Below, piece after piece: positions 1-10,262 of a stretch of DNA of 64,000 nucleotides. The notes below the pieces were generated by a model. That model was given only the letters and a program-made list of their open reading frames with translations. It was not told the origin of the DNA and did not search any database. The position numbers were made by a program, and so were the translations under genes. Origin of the DNA: Ceratodon purpureus (lineage: Eukaryota; Streptophyta; Bryopsida; Pseudoditrichales; Ditrichaceae); the NCBI GenBank assembly GCA_014871385.1, contig CM026426.1:59744084-59808083 (forward strand). Direction: 5' to 3'. Positions within the stretch are counted from its first letter, which is position 1, and every line of letters starts with the position of its first letter.

Positions 1-1
1 C

Positions 2-640
2 AAAGTAGGGGTGAAGACCGAGCAACGCTATCACAAGATGCAGAGGCTCAAAGCTGCGAGGGCAAAGAAGGAGAAGATAGTGGAACGAAAGCTCTAGGAA
101 CAAGATATTGTGATGCAATATCTTACACAAAACAATCTCTAGCTGCCGTAGGAGATTGCTTAAATCATCCTGAAGTCAACGCAGCCAAAGCAAGATAGCA
201 TGACTTTTGAGACTACAGCTGAGGAGTCCATCCATGAGCAAACTTTCGAGTCTATTGCGTCCTCTGATCCCTAGGTCTAGGCTCTAGTCCCTTCCATCTC
301 TCTTGTCCAGTCTGCATAGGATTTATATGGACTAGGGGATAACTCTCAACATGGTGCCTCCTTTGATCCTCCCATCCTGGATGTTGTCCCAGCTGAAGCA
401 GCCCAAGATTATCCACAACCCTCGGATAACTCCGATCGTGCTGCCTCCTCCTCTCCTCGCTTCCAGAATCCCAGCCATGATGCCTCCCTTGTCAAGGCTG
501 GTCTAAATCAATTCTGACCTGGGGATGATTTTGTAACTCGTTTATTAGACCCTCGGGTTCAAGTACGCTAGACCAATGTACTTTTTGAGTCACAGTACAA
601 TAGTCAAGAGTACATTACTTTGTACTTGGTATCACCTGAG
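2..640 (+). pseudogene. Decayed coding frame with many nonsense codons
   Basis: One frame (codons starting at base 2) reads like protein for about 600 bases without a frameshift, but carries stops at 95, 140, 149, 161, 272, 278, 317, 515 and 569. Most are TAG, as expected if CAG (Gln) codons had mutated by C-to-T change. The start is rich in Lys, Arg and Glu, like a coiled coil, and the rest is rich in Ser, Pro, Asp and Gln. No family was recognised. The segment starts before the window. It lies upstream of gene P on the same strand and shows the same style of decay, so it may be part of the same old element. Confidence 0.5.
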
Positions 641-1416
641 CGTAGAAGTTTTTTTTCTGGTTTTTGGTTTGCGTTGCTTAGTTCTGCATATGTGAAGTCT
701 CTTGTGCGTCATCAAGTTACTTAAAAAACAAAGTTAACTGCAAAAAAAAAGTACTATTGTAGGGTACTGTAGAAAAGTCACACTGTATTCAGATTTAAGA
801 AAAGTACAAATTTTGTAAACATTAAAGGTTCAAATTTTGTTTTCTTTCTTTGTAGAGGAGATAAGAAGAGCCAGTCTTTTGGGATTTGTCGTCAATTTTA
901 CAAGTACGTCACTTTAATCTTAGAAGTAAATACTGGTTTCGGTTGCAACGGCTTACGAAGTAGAAAATGTTAATTTTTTGTCATCGGGTCTGGGATTCTT
1001 GACAGCTGGGCATATTTCTAGAATGGCCTTCTCTCAAATTATGGTAAAAATCATTTTTCCGTCACTTGGCCCTCGACGCCTTCCTGTGTGCTAATTGTAC
1101 ATGATGTACTTAGAAGTATATATTGTACTCGTAATGTGTAATAACTACTGCCTTGTTTTTGATGCCAGATCCTATTCTGACGTCGGCCGCCGTGTCATGA
1201 AGACGCCGCCACCTTGTGATTTTGTCCACGTCATCGTCTCTCTCGTTCATTTCCCCTCATCCCGCCTGCAGTACACTGTTGCTTGTTTGATTCACTTTGC
1301 TGTTCCTTGTGTATGCTGCGTGCAAGGGTTTCGGTTGAATGTTGTAGTTTACACTGTGTGTTGCGAGACAAATCGATTTCATGAGTTTTTAGCTGCTTCC
1401 TCTTCCCTTTTGAATA
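641..1416. other. Non-coding, GTAC-rich stretch
   Basis: No convincing gene is visible. The tetranucleotide GTAC recurs often, usually as TGTACTT or AAGTAC, a bias shared with the intron at 2749-3584 and with 25617-26530. A predicted reading frame at 1095-1493 has no recognisable features and is probably chance. Confidence 0.4.
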
Positions 1417-1764
1417 ATGTCAAGGTCCACGGCACACCAAACTGTTTTAGTTCAGAGACTGATTACTTCTTACTTTACAAAGGAGGTGATTAGTGAGTTC
1501 GAATCTTGTTGTTACCATTCACTTAGTGAGATATCTGAGTCTGGATATGTTGAAGAAACCCCAGTGTCTAAACAAGGGAATTGGGATTTCTACCTTGGCA
1601 AGTGCAACAATGTAGATGAGTCCCCTAGGCGTTCTCTATTCATGAGTCCAGTTTCGTATTTGTATTCCAGCGGCAGCTTTGAGCGATCACCATCTGTTTC
1701 GGTGGGAAGGTTTTCAGTTGGATCTCCTACAGCTTCTTGCGGATCAGTTGCGATTAAGAAGTAG
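1417..1764 (+). CDS. Hypothetical 115-aa reading frame, possibly an exon
   Basis: The frame opens with ATG and encodes a Ser-rich protein ending in a TAG. Just downstream, at about 1782, there is a good splice donor (GGGTGAGT), so this may be an exon of a gene running toward 1951. No domain was recognised. The TAG could be another decayed CAG, as elsewhere in this layer. Whether it is expressed cannot be judged. Confidence 0.25.
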   Translation: MSRSTAHQTVLVQRLITSYFTKEVISEFESCCYHSLSEISESGYVEETPVSKQGNWDFYLGKCNNVDESPRRSLFMSPVSYLYSSGSFERSPSVSVGRFSVGSPTASCGSVAIKK

Positions 1765-1950
1765 GGTGGAAAAGGCTGAAGGGTGAGTTTACGTCTTAGA
1801 CTCATGACACTGTGATTCTGTTTTTTTTCTCATGCAGTACTATTGAATCGTGTTAGCTTCTCAACTCCTCCACTATGTACTCCGCTTCAGTGTCCATATC
1901 TCATGCGTGGCTTGGTTTTTGACGTGTGGTTTTCTACTAGAATAAGATCA

Positions 1951-2748
1951 ATGGGTAACAGTGCTAAGAGACAGCGGTAACGACATGGTATTAGTCGACT
2001 GGGTCCTGCAGCTAGGCAGACTGAGGCTCGCTTGCGGGAAGAGCAGCAAGCAACGGTTACAGATGTGGCCAAGGAAAAGAAGGCTCGTCAAAGAGCTAGA
2101 GATAGACAAAGACATGAGGAGACCCTGGTTTTAGCTTCAGTGTTGCCGAATGAAGATGTTGAAGATAGTATGTCAGTGCGGGAGTTAAATCGGGTGTCCC
2201 TTCGAATAGCACAGTATGTAGTCGAGCAGTTGAGAAGTTGTCCCGGTCCATCAAGTAGGAGAGATGTAATGGAGAGGGTCATGCGTCATAACACTATTTC
2301 GCCTTTGCTTCCTGTTTACTATGCTCGGCCATAGGAAGCAAAGGTCATTCATTTTTTAATTGAAAACTTCAAGAACGAGTTGCAGTTGGTGAAGGTGGCA
2401 AACTCAAGCGAGCGCTTAGCAAGGAAGAGTGCCTTGTTGGATGCCGCTGTTAGTTTAGGTATTGACGGGATGAGGCCTTTGTCACGTGTTCTGGATACAA
2501 CACAAGCAAGCATCAGTATCGCCTTGAGTAGAAGGGTTTATGCCCCCAACCAAGCAGACACGGTATGTAGTCTTCGTCTCCATCGGAAGAAGAGAGGGGG
2601 TCTATCTGACTATGTGAAGCAGTGTATAGAGGCTTGGTGGAATGGTCAGACCAAGGTATCGCCCAACAAGAAGGACATTGTCCAACACAAAGTAGGCCGA
2701 AGAGAGTGGGCCGAGCCGCATCCAACACATTATCTCTGTGAGACTCAG
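1951..2748 (+). pseudogene. Gene P exon 1: transposase-like protein, N-terminal part
   Basis: From the ATG at 1951 one frame runs to a perfect donor (CAG|GTAAGT) at 2749, interrupted only by TAA at 1978 and TAG at 2332. It encodes a basic, Arg/Glu/Gln-rich N-terminus. A block near its end contains SPNKKDIVQHKVG followed by HPTHYL, typical of large DUF7869-type transposase proteins of plants and fungi. The intron is phase 0. Exon 2 is at 3585, and the gene resumes at 22439 after an 18.6-kb insertion. The assignment rests on the order of several remembered family motifs, so the exact superfamily is uncertain. Confidence 0.6.
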
Positions 2749-3584
2749 GTAAGTTGTCAGATACCAATAAGATTTGATGTTTTTTTTGGCAGAACTCAAT
2801 GCTTAGTCCTTGTACTTTTGATATATCATAGTGCGAAGAAGGTAGTAAAAAATTAGAAGGTACTCGACATGAGTTGCCCTGTCAGTGCTGTACTGCGTGT
2901 TCTATCTAGTTCGTAGTCTTAGATACATAATGTTGGAAAAAAAAGTCCTCAGATTACTCCGGTCCATAGAGCAGCTGGGAGATGTACTCTTTGTAAATTG
3001 AGCTTGTTATGTGGTCTCTCTAGAGCAAAATATCACTTGTACTTATCGTATTCATTGATTCTTCTAAACGGTTTGTAATACTAACCACTATGAATGAGGA
3101 GTACAGAAGTGGTTCTAAACGTATTCCTAAGTACTGTGTGATATCAAGTCGGTTGTTTCTTTGTACATGAGACTACTTAGTGTTGTATCAGTAGGGATTT
3201 AAAGTTATAAATGTACATTAAAAGTTCCTTCAATGTACTTATTGTATAAAGAATATACTAGAGCATGTACATTGTTACCTTAATTTAGCATTCACAATTG
3301 GGACTAATCAGTTTCCATGTACAGTTTTAACCACGTTCAGTACTTCGAAAATTTTATACACCGCCGGTACTCTTAAAACCTTGCCATATTGTACAAGTTG
3401 GTTCTCCACGAAGTACTTATAGCAACGTGTATTGTACACAATGGTTTTGAATGTATGTGTCGATGCATTTTTGTACTTTGTGGTAGTAGTTTGTTACATT
3501 CAGTACAATAATGTACCATCTGTCCATATGTACTTAAGCCTAGGAGACCTTTTGTACCTGATGTATTCACGTATGTGTTTTCAG
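2749..3584 (+). other. Intron of gene P, GTAC-rich
   Basis: The donor is GTAAGT at 2749 and the acceptor is TTTTCAG ending at 3584. Both neighbouring codons are complete, so splicing is phase 0. The intron is 836 bases, AT-rich and crowded with GTAC. No gene is seen inside it. Confidence 0.6.
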
Positions 3585-3864
3585 ACCACATTTTTCCTAC
3601 GATTTGAAGAAGTCCACCCAGAATGCAGTGTGCGGCAGAGAGCCTTTGAGAGGTTGAAGCCGTGGTGGGTGCGAAAACTAAAGGAACGGAATTCATGTTG
3701 TATATATCATGTCGAGATGGACATGATGAAGGTTGGATTAAGCAACCTCAGAGAGAAGACCAGAGGACTGCATGCACAGATGACATGTGTTTGTGACTGT
3801 CAAGTGTGTACAGGCGATGCGGAGGGGGTTTGTTGTGCACACGACCATGTTTTCAAGCAAATAA
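3585..3864 (+). pseudogene. Gene P exon 2: Cys-rich part, interrupted
   Basis: The exon begins after the acceptor at 3584 and encodes a stretch with CCIYHVEM and a Cys-rich cluster CVCDCQVC. Such clusters are typical of the zinc-binding region of large transposase-like proteins. Coding stops abruptly at HVFKQ, where the 18.6-kb element starts at 3865. The frame continues at 22439: joining the flanks with one ATAA copy gives FKQ-ITLMWES and then the next Cys block. Gene P was therefore whole when the element landed, apart from earlier nonsense changes. Confidence 0.65.
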
Positions 3865-3891
3865 AACACCATATTCGTTATTTTGGGAGAT
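3865..3891 (+). repeat. Left terminal inverted repeat of 18.6-kb element
   Basis: It starts AACACCATATTCGTTATTTT and pairs exactly over 27 bases with the right end at 22412-22438. The inner 14 bases (3878-3891) are repeated inverted at 3897-3910 after a 5-base spacer, forming a hairpin found only at this end. ATAA precedes it. Confidence 0.85.
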
Positions 3892-4847
3892 CTATCATCT
3901 CCCAAAATAATGCATTAGGTCAGGTCCAGTTAAAATGGGCACAATGGTCCCATACTTGGCAAGGAAAAGCTTATAAGCAATTTCCATTAATTTGGGACAT
4001 GATCACAAAGTACTAATGGGAAATGAAAGAAGGTAGTGGTTTACTAGAAATATTTGAAAAAATACAAGGTAGGTCGAACCACCCTAAATGAACATCAAAC
4101 AAATAACAAGAAATGGACACAACGGATATGCTGGGAAATCTTATATTATATATATGTGTGGAAATACAAATTAGGTCGACACTTCTTAAATGTTGAATCC
4201 GTGACAGGCTCTTTCAGACCTGTACAAACAATCAAGTTGTTCGACTAACATAGCTGCCTACAGTTTCCAGAGTATGATATGCAATCCAAGAACATACGGA
4301 CTTCAGTATAGTCCCATGCCAACAAATGTATGTTATCAGCTCTACTTCAGAGATCCAAACTAGGAACTTCAACGCTAGATGTCGTTTAGGTCGCCTCGAC
4401 CTAAATGGCTGTTATGTGGCAGTACATATGATATAGAATCAACGCTTTAGGGTACTAAGTAAAAATCTACACAAAGAACTATAGGTGACCTGTTGGTATC
4501 CCGCACTCGTAAAGTACGAACTTCAACGCCAAATGTAGTTTAGGTCGCCTCGACCTAAACTGTGGCCTATAATGTGGTACACATGATAAATAAGGAATGG
4601 ACTTAAACACTTAAGTAGTGTTACCTCCAACAAAATATATGTAATTTGCTAGTATTCAAAACATAAATACGCTAGAACTAATACGCTATAACTGATTAGG
4701 TCGACTCGAGCTAAACATCTACCTTTGTCTAGAAAACATAATGTTGGATGAAGGGACAAACGAAATTCAGTTCAGTCGTCTTCAAACGAATATAAGCGAT
4801 CTCACTAAATTCAGAACTTCAAGACCACCAACTTCAAAGCTACATGT
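3892..4847. other. Left subterminal zone with GGTCGA palindromes
   Basis: No gene is seen. Palindromes of the form TTTAGGTCGA-N-TCGACCTAAA lie at about 4385 and 4539. A hybrid form (GGTCGA in one arm, GAGC in the other) is at about 4695, and degraded versions are near 4067 and 4172. This zone is the 3-prime flank of gene A. The same palindrome class recurs near the right end, so these could be subterminal sites for the transposase; that role is inferred. Confidence 0.6.
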
Positions 4848-6539
4848 TTATTCAGAATCCGGAGACACAAATCTCTCCAAGGAGGCCTTTATAATGTCCA
4901 GTTGTTTCAGTGGGATCTTCAGCGTTGGATCCTTGCCCACGCCCCGCTCGTTGACAGTTTTTTTAACTTTGGATTTCCAAGCTGTTATGACTGCATCAGT
5001 ACTCTGCCACGACTCGGGTGCATCCTTCTCAACTGTCCAACGAAGTCTCCCATCCACATCCCAGCCGGTATAGAATTTCAAAACATTTTCATCTCGGGAA
5101 ATTGGGCGGTAGAACTCTACTTGGAGCGTGTTTGGGAGGTCAGGGTTCGAATTAGGGTCAGTCAAGGCCCTCGCAAGCCAGAAAGGACGATCGTCTTCAT
5201 TGCAGGGTCGAAGCGCTAAGAAGTAACCTGCAAAAAGGTCTCGCGCAACACGGAAGGACGGTCCTGGGCGATCTCGTTTGTGACCAACAAAGTGATCATC
5301 CTCTGCGAACTCCTCGCGCAAAGTTCCATCTTCCTGAAACTCGTCTTCGACGGAATGAGCGAGCCAAGTGGATGGCCAGAAACCATGCTCCAAGGTGGGG
5401 ACTGCATCAAAGGGGATGGAAAGAGCCTCTTTAACATCGTTCCAATAGTATGAGACTGGCTCATAGATTCTTCTGGACTGGACTGAATCCGAAGATAGCC
5501 TCTCCCAATGATCTACAAAACCCGACAAGCCCTTAATCACATCAGGCAGGTGCCGCATCTCGCGAGGCGCCACGGCACAAGGAACACCACAGGGCCATAA
5601 AGACCGACCTTCTGAATCCTCCTTCCACAACTTGATGCCACAACCATCTCCTTTTGGCAACCAGTCGTCGTCGTGACAGAAGATTTTATACTTCATGACT
5701 GGGCATCCTGAAGAATCTACATAGAATTTGAACTGATGAGCTTTAGTGTGACCCATTAATGTATCGTCGCCATCAAGCATCCACTCCGCGATGAATTTCT
5801 TGAAATCTGGGACCTCCTGAATGAGATGAGGAATTGTTGGTACAACTTCATTTTTCATGAAGGACTTCATGAGGAGAGGTACTGTGGGGAAGTCCTCCCT
5901 CCGCAAAGCCATGCTCCATTGCCCAAAAAGGGCATCAATATCGTCATGAGTATGGCCGACCAGGTTGAAATTCACGTACACTTCGCAAAACACCCGCTTC
6001 GCGACTAATAGGGACCAGAATGAAAATACAAATCTATTCTTGTTATCACTGACAGCGTTATCCATTTGGACGTTAAGAATGGGAGGCAAGGGTTTGGCAG
6101 CAACAGGAACCTCAGGAGGAGGGCCAAGAGGATCCAAACACATCTCTGAACCATGCAAAAGCGCGGCATACAATGGGTGGGATGGATTTTCTTGAAAGAG
6201 TTCCCTAGAGGTGGATTTAGGGGGTGACTCAAGATCCCGAAGGAGCTTCGCAAACGATCCAACCGTGTAATTAACGTCGTGTGAGTAAATGTCAAGGCCA
6301 TAATGGGCGTAACGCTGGTCCACATGCCCATGAGCAAGCATTCCGGTGACAGCGAGAGGAAGCTTCATGAGACCGTCTAAGTGTTTGACCTTGTGGGATA
6401 AGGCCGGCGACGCTGTCTTGGAGTGGTCCATCTTATCATGCATAATTGTAAGAACTTCATGAGGAGTAGCCTTCGACCTGAATCGATATAGGTAGTACAA
6501 GTCCCTATGCGCCATTGCAGAGTCATTGTGCAACCTCAT
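4848..6539 (-). CDS. Gene A: DUF7869-type transposase, main part (563 aa)
   Basis: The 563-aa frame from ATG 6539 contains the hallmark blocks of DUF7869-type proteins: HDKMDHSKTA near residue 40, MDNAVSDNKNR near residue 160, and VGHTHDDIDALFGQW near residue 195. The family is linked to transposons and is thought to have an RNase H-like (DDE) fold, with the Asp and His of these blocks as candidate catalytic residues. An in-frame TGA (6552-6554) separates it from the upstream frame 6552-7130, yet the domain reads on across it. Copy 2 has the same TGA and is nearly identical, but is interrupted by a hAT element. This is the likely mobilising enzyme of the 18.6-kb element; excision chemistry is unproven. 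Confidence 0.75.
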   Translation of the reverse strand: MRLHNDSAMAHRDLYYLYRFRSKATPHEVLTIMHDKMDHSKTASPALSHKVKHLDGLMKLPLAVTGMLAHGHVDQRYAHYGLDIYSHDVNYTVGSFAKLLRDLESPPKSTSRELFQENPSHPLYAALLHGSEMCLDPLGPPPEVPVAAKPLPPILNVQMDNAVSDNKNRFVFSFWSLLVAKRVFCEVYVNFNLVGHTHDDIDALFGQWSMALRREDFPTVPLLMKSFMKNEVVPTIPHLIQEVPDFKKFIAEWMLDGDDTLMGHTKAHQFKFYVDSSGCPVMKYKIFCHDDDWLPKGDGCGIKLWKEDSEGRSLWPCGVPCAVAPREMRHLPDVIKGLSGFVDHWERLSSDSVQSRRIYEPVSYYWNDVKEALSIPFDAVPTLEHGFWPSTWLAHSVEDEFQEDGTLREEFAEDDHFVGHKRDRPGPSFRVARDLFAGYFLALRPCNEDDRPFWLARALTDPNSNPDLPNTLQVEFYRPISRDENVLKFYTGWDVDGRLRWTVEKDAPESWQSTDAVITAWKSKVKKTVNERGVGKDPTLKIPLKQLDIIKASLERFVSPDSE

Positions 6540-6551
6540 TTTCTTAGACCA

Positions 6552-7130
6552 TCACAGGGACGCCTGAGATCCTGTTAACGTCAACTTCTTCTGCCACTGG
6601 AACTCATCACATTTTGAGCAACGAGCGAAGTTGTCTCCTGCCCGTTTGACGTAATATTCTGGATAGCTAAGCCTCCTGATCTTGCTCAAATTAGAAGCGG
6701 ACATAGGAGGCAATCCACAGTCCGTTAGATGTTCATCAAGGATCGGAATCTGTTCCTTCCATTTGAAACTGGAAGGCAGAACTTTAGCTACAACTGTCTC
6801 CCCTGAAGGCAGAACACGACTCTTGTGGGGCATGTGGTCGGCATGCTTGTCAAGGATGGCCCCTAGGACGGCAGTTGCTACCACTGTGTGATTTCGAGGT
6901 TTACGTAAACCAGTATTACCGTGAAATTGAGCTTCGAAACCAGCAGCAGCATACTTGGCATTTCTATAAAATGTACTGGAGCTCATTCCCATAATCTTCA
7001 TCCAGGCGAAGGGGCAAACATCTATGCCCTCCAGAGTCACCACACTCCTCCCCGCTGAATTCTTGTGAATCTGTCTATGCACGTCGAGTTTTATGTGGTT
7101 ACGGAACTGCACTGTGGTCTTGTCGTACAT
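6552..7130 (-). CDS. Gene A: upstream part with zinc-binding region (192 aa)
   Basis: This frame is in the same phase as the 563-aa part and ends at a single TGA 12 bases before its ATG. It includes a basic N-terminus, a helix-rich middle and a CSKCDEF motif near its end, the zinc-binding lead-in usual before the DUF7869 core. Just upstream is a strong splice acceptor (CTATTCTACAG, about 7137-7147 on minus), so this is probably exon 2. The TGA may be a real nonsense mutation, a readthrough site, or evidence that only the 563-aa part is translated. Copy 2 differs by one amino acid. Confidence 0.6.
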   Translation of the reverse strand: MYDKTTVQFRNHIKLDVHRQIHKNSAGRSVVTLEGIDVCPFAWMKIMGMSSSTFYRNAKYAAAGFEAQFHGNTGLRKPRNHTVVATAVLGAILDKHADHMPHKSRVLPSGETVVAKVLPSSFKWKEQIPILDEHLTDCGLPPMSASNLSKIRRLSYPEYYVKRAGDNFARCSKCDEFQWQKKLTLTGSQASL

Positions 7131-7223
7131 ACGCGACTGTAGAATAGAGATTTTATCTCTAGGATAGTGTTGGACGCATAGGTGAGCGCAGCACGTGTTT
7201 GCCGCTACAGAGTTGATTGATGG

Positions 7224-7685
7224 CTAGGTCATCAGAAACTCAGCGTGACGTGATATAGGTGGGGGGGCATTCCTAGAGGAGTTATCATACGATCGGGTAC
7301 GATCTCCCAGGGATCGGTTACGCTCCGCAACCCAACGGTTATACACATCACGTTGACTATGGTGCTCTAGGCTAACTCCATCCAGATAGACGTGGCTGAT
7401 AGGCCACGTTTTGAAGGAGTACCTCCAATCATCCTCTGACTCTTCTTGGACCAAAGAACGTGATACCTGGACGACGACAACGGAATCACCAAGGGGACCA
7501 ATTGTGTCAGATACCAAGCTGGACCGTGGGTTCCGGATCAAACCCTCTGCTAACGGGATATTGTCGTCACTATATATTGTTACAGTCTTGTTCTGCCATT
7601 GTCTTGAGGGTACAACCACGAAGTCTGGAAGGTCTGGGTTTACGGGCACTTCAATGGGTACCTCGTCATCTGAGACATAGTCCAT
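7224..7685 (-). CDS. Gene A: first coding exon (about 153 aa)
   Basis: ATG at 7685 opens an acidic, Asp/Val-rich protein segment conserved in copy 2 (46429). The reading frame ends at 7224, but it probably splices to the acceptor before 7130 first, since the two frames share phase. The donor could not be fixed. Copy 2 has eight C bases where copy 1 has seven (near 7261), which shifts the last residues and would matter only if that stretch is exonic. Palindromes fill its leader at 7781-7990. Confidence 0.55.
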   Translation of the reverse strand: MDYVSDDEVPIEVPVNPDLPDFVVVPSRQWQNKTVTIYSDDNIPLAEGLIRNPRSSLVSDTIGPLGDSVVVVQVSRSLVQEESEDDWRYSFKTWPISHVYLDGVSLEHHSQRDVYNRWVAERNRSLGDRTRSYDNSSRNAPPPISRHAEFLMT

Positions 7686-7780
7686 TGTACCTGGAATGCA
7701 ATAGATCCAATTTTATGAGAACATATTATACTCCTTGAAGAGAATTCATCTTTAAATTTGAGAACTTATCCCAGGCGCAG

Positions 7781-7990
7781 TTTAACTCGAGTCGAGCTAA
7801 ACTGTTCGTGGACTATGGGAAGCATGAGTTTAGCTCGAGTCGAGCTAAACTACTGCTGCCCTTTAGATGCAGAAGTTTAGCTCGACTCGAGCTAAACTCA
7901 TGCTGCCCTTTGGATACAGATGTTTAGCTCGAGTCGAGCTAAACTCATGATGCCCTTTGGATGCAGCACTCTAGCTCAACTCGAGCTAAA
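7781..7990. repeat. Cluster of five 21-bp palindromes upstream of gene A
   Basis: Copies start at about 7781 (one arm altered), 7829, 7876, 7923 and 7970 (altered). Each consists of TTTAGCTCGA, one centre base, TCGAGCTAAA. They are spaced 47-48 bases apart, while the spacers show only partial similarity (CATGCTGCCCTTTGGAT-like). Copy 2 has three in the same place (46219, 46266, 46314). The position just upstream of the gene A start suggests a regulatory or recognition role. Confidence 0.85.
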
Positions 7991-8587
7991 GTACCGTCCG
8001 CAAAAAGCGGCGCTTTAATAGGTGCTTCCATCTTCGGAATTCTAAGTCGCAGACTCAGAGTACGCTTACGGTGTCCGCTCTAAAACGTCTGTAAGAAGTA
8101 AAGAGAGACACGGCAAATACACCATGACTTGAAACAATGGAAAGCATACAACAACCAGAAATCAATGATGTGTATTGATGATCGGAGAAAACTAAAGAGA
8201 AGACGTACAAGAGAAACGGCGCAATACAGCTTCCGCCCAGAAAACAACCACCTCCAAGTGAGCGCCGAGAGCTCCTACAAGCGAGAGAAGCAAGTGAGTA
8301 GAGAAAAGACTTCGAGCGGGGACGATTCCAGAGGTCATTCTCTAACGTGTGACCGTTTTCATGCCGCTTGAGTTTTGAAAATAGGCGGGAATCATGCATG
8401 ACCATTCGACCCTCCACATTTCGGGGTGTGAGAAAGCGCGGGAATTACCACTTTCCAGACTTCTCGGCCCTTTAGATAGATGCCGATGCGAAATATTTGG
8501 TGCATTAAATCAAATGGGATGGGTTGGAAGTCCCTATAGCGCCAGACAGAGTGTTGACTTTTGGCCGCGAACTTTTCTTCCTCTATC
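7991..8587 (-). other. Conserved leader or promoter region of gene A
   Basis: This GC-balanced block is conserved in copy 2 (45622-46200) with scattered substitutions. Overlapping reading frames exist on both strands (8055-8417 minus, 8129-8371 plus), but their proteins change between copies at ordinary non-coding rates and match nothing known. It is best read as promoter plus leader of gene A, with transcription leftward. Confidence 0.45.
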
Positions 8588-8673
8588 AGGGTTCAGGGTT
8601 TAGGGTATAGGGTTCAAGGTTAAGGGTTTAGGGTCTTAGGTCCAGGGTTAAGGGTTTAGGGTATAGGGTTAAG
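8588..8673 (+). repeat. Degenerate TTTAGGG (telomere-like) repeats
   Basis: The stretch contains GGGTTTAGGG, GGGTATAGGG, GGGTTAAGG and related heptamers, a decayed form of the plant telomere repeat. The same block, inverted, lies at 45542-45621 in copy 2, so it is an inherited part of the element and not a chromosome end. It marks the border between the gene A leader and AT-rich DNA. Confidence 0.8.
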
Positions 8674-9469
8674 GCATTTCTAGGGACATTAAATATCTCG
8701 TACATAGAATAAAATTAAATCAAAAATTGTTTGAACCTATTTGAATTTCGTGAGTCAGGTTGATACAGGGAAGTATATCGTTGCAAATATTCATACCTCC
8801 ATTTACTAAATATGTATTTTTGCTCGATTTCATTATTATATATGATATATGAAATCAAATCATTATATGTGAATTCATGAATAGTTCTTGATAGACCTTG
8901 GTAGATATGTTTTTAAATTTAGAATTATTTATTTATTCTACATATTTAGTCAGATATAATTATCATGTATATATATTCATGTACTTTTATTTATGTCTCT
9001 ATTTATTTCATAATGTGTTCTTTACGCCGTGAATGGTGTAGATTTGTTCTTTCGTTTCTGGAACTCTACATCTTAACATGTATATTTTTGATATACATGT
9101 TAGTATTATAATATGAATAATATAATTATATATTCATTTACAAGTAGGTACTAATATATTCATTAACAATTTAATGTCCAATTAAGAATAGTATGAGAAT
9201 AATAAACTATAATCTAATGTATACAAATCTTAAAATGATATACAAGTATATTCAAGTATATACGAAATACATTGTTAAAAATAATAGTATTAGATTATAG
9301 AATTTAATTCATTTCTCATGGCAAATTATATACGTTTTTTAGAAGATTGAATTTTTAATATTTAATCATGAGAAGCAAATATTTAAACCATGGTATGCCT
9401 TGTATGATTGGCATGGGGTGAAAGTACGTTGACCTAAATGTAAGCCTAATATTCTTAAAGTACATGATA
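8674..9469. repeat. AT-rich DNA with a duplicated arm
   Basis: No gene is seen. The part from about 9100 to 9418 is a diverged direct repeat of about 9480-9800, both ending in a shared block that contains CCATGGTATGCCTTGTATGA. Copy 2 appears to have only one copy of this arm, so the duplication may be specific to copy 1. Confidence 0.55.
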
Positions 9470-9895
9470 GTATCATAATTTAATTATAATATAATAATAT
9501 AGTATAGTATACCAAGGCACTAATATATTCATTTACAATTTTATATTTAATTATTTATTATAATACGAGAATAATAATCTATATTCAAGTATATACAAAA
9601 TTTAAAAATGATATACAAATATATTCAAGTATATATACGAAGTACATTGTTAAAAATAAAAGTATTAAATTATAGAAATCAATTCATTTATTATGGCAAA
9701 TTCTTTATATTTTTTAAAAGGTTTATGGTTTTTTATATTTAATCATGAGAAGCAAATATTTAAACCATGGTATGCCTTGTATGATTGGCATGGAAATTAC
9801 ACAAACCTTAATTAATTCATTAATGTTCTACCTTGACTTCTACTTGTACAATTTTATTACATTCTAATAAGAAAGTGGAATGTTTGGTTCATTCA
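9470..9895 (+). repeat. Left arm of long inverted repeat around gene B
   Basis: This AT-rich arm matches the reverse complement of about 11190-11620 over roughly 430 bases by eye, including CCATGGTATGCCTT and ATTCTAATAAGAAAGTGGAA. The two arms enclose about 1.3 kb with gene B. The same arrangement is present in copy 2 (about 42950-43380 and 44690-45110). Confidence 0.7.
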
Positions 9896-10262
9896 TTTTA
9901 TAAAAAAAAACTCATAAATTATGGATTCAAATGAAACGTATTAAACCAATGATCATAATTATAATTGTAGTATTAATATATAATATCGGGAAAGGCTCTA
10001 GATGCTTGTCTAAGCATACAATCCCATTAATCAATTCTTTAATAATAAATTAAAATGTCACATTTAAGTAAATCCGGACTTTCAAAAGCCCACATCGGTC
10101 AAAGTCCCGTTACCGAGTCTGGTCAAAGTCCCCTTCGTTACTCTGGAACATTCGGCTTCCCGCCGATGCCGCTTCATAAGCATAAGTTCCTTTGGGCGAC
10201 GAAACAGTTGTTTCATTCGTAGTTTCCCTTCTGTTTCATCTACTTATAGTTCATTTGCTGTG

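Noticed and set aside
5826-6337. Frames on both strands within gene A (for example 5965-6195, 6005-6337)
   Set aside because: They are shadows of the conserved 563-aa frame and have no independent support.
8055-8603. Protein-coding gene in the block upstream of gene A
   Set aside because: Frames are open on both strands, but amino-acid changes between copies show no sign of constraint on either, and promoter or leader fits the position better.
8588-8673. True telomere or chromosome end
   Set aside because: The heptamers are degenerate, only about 85 bases long, internal, and present at the matching site of both element copies.
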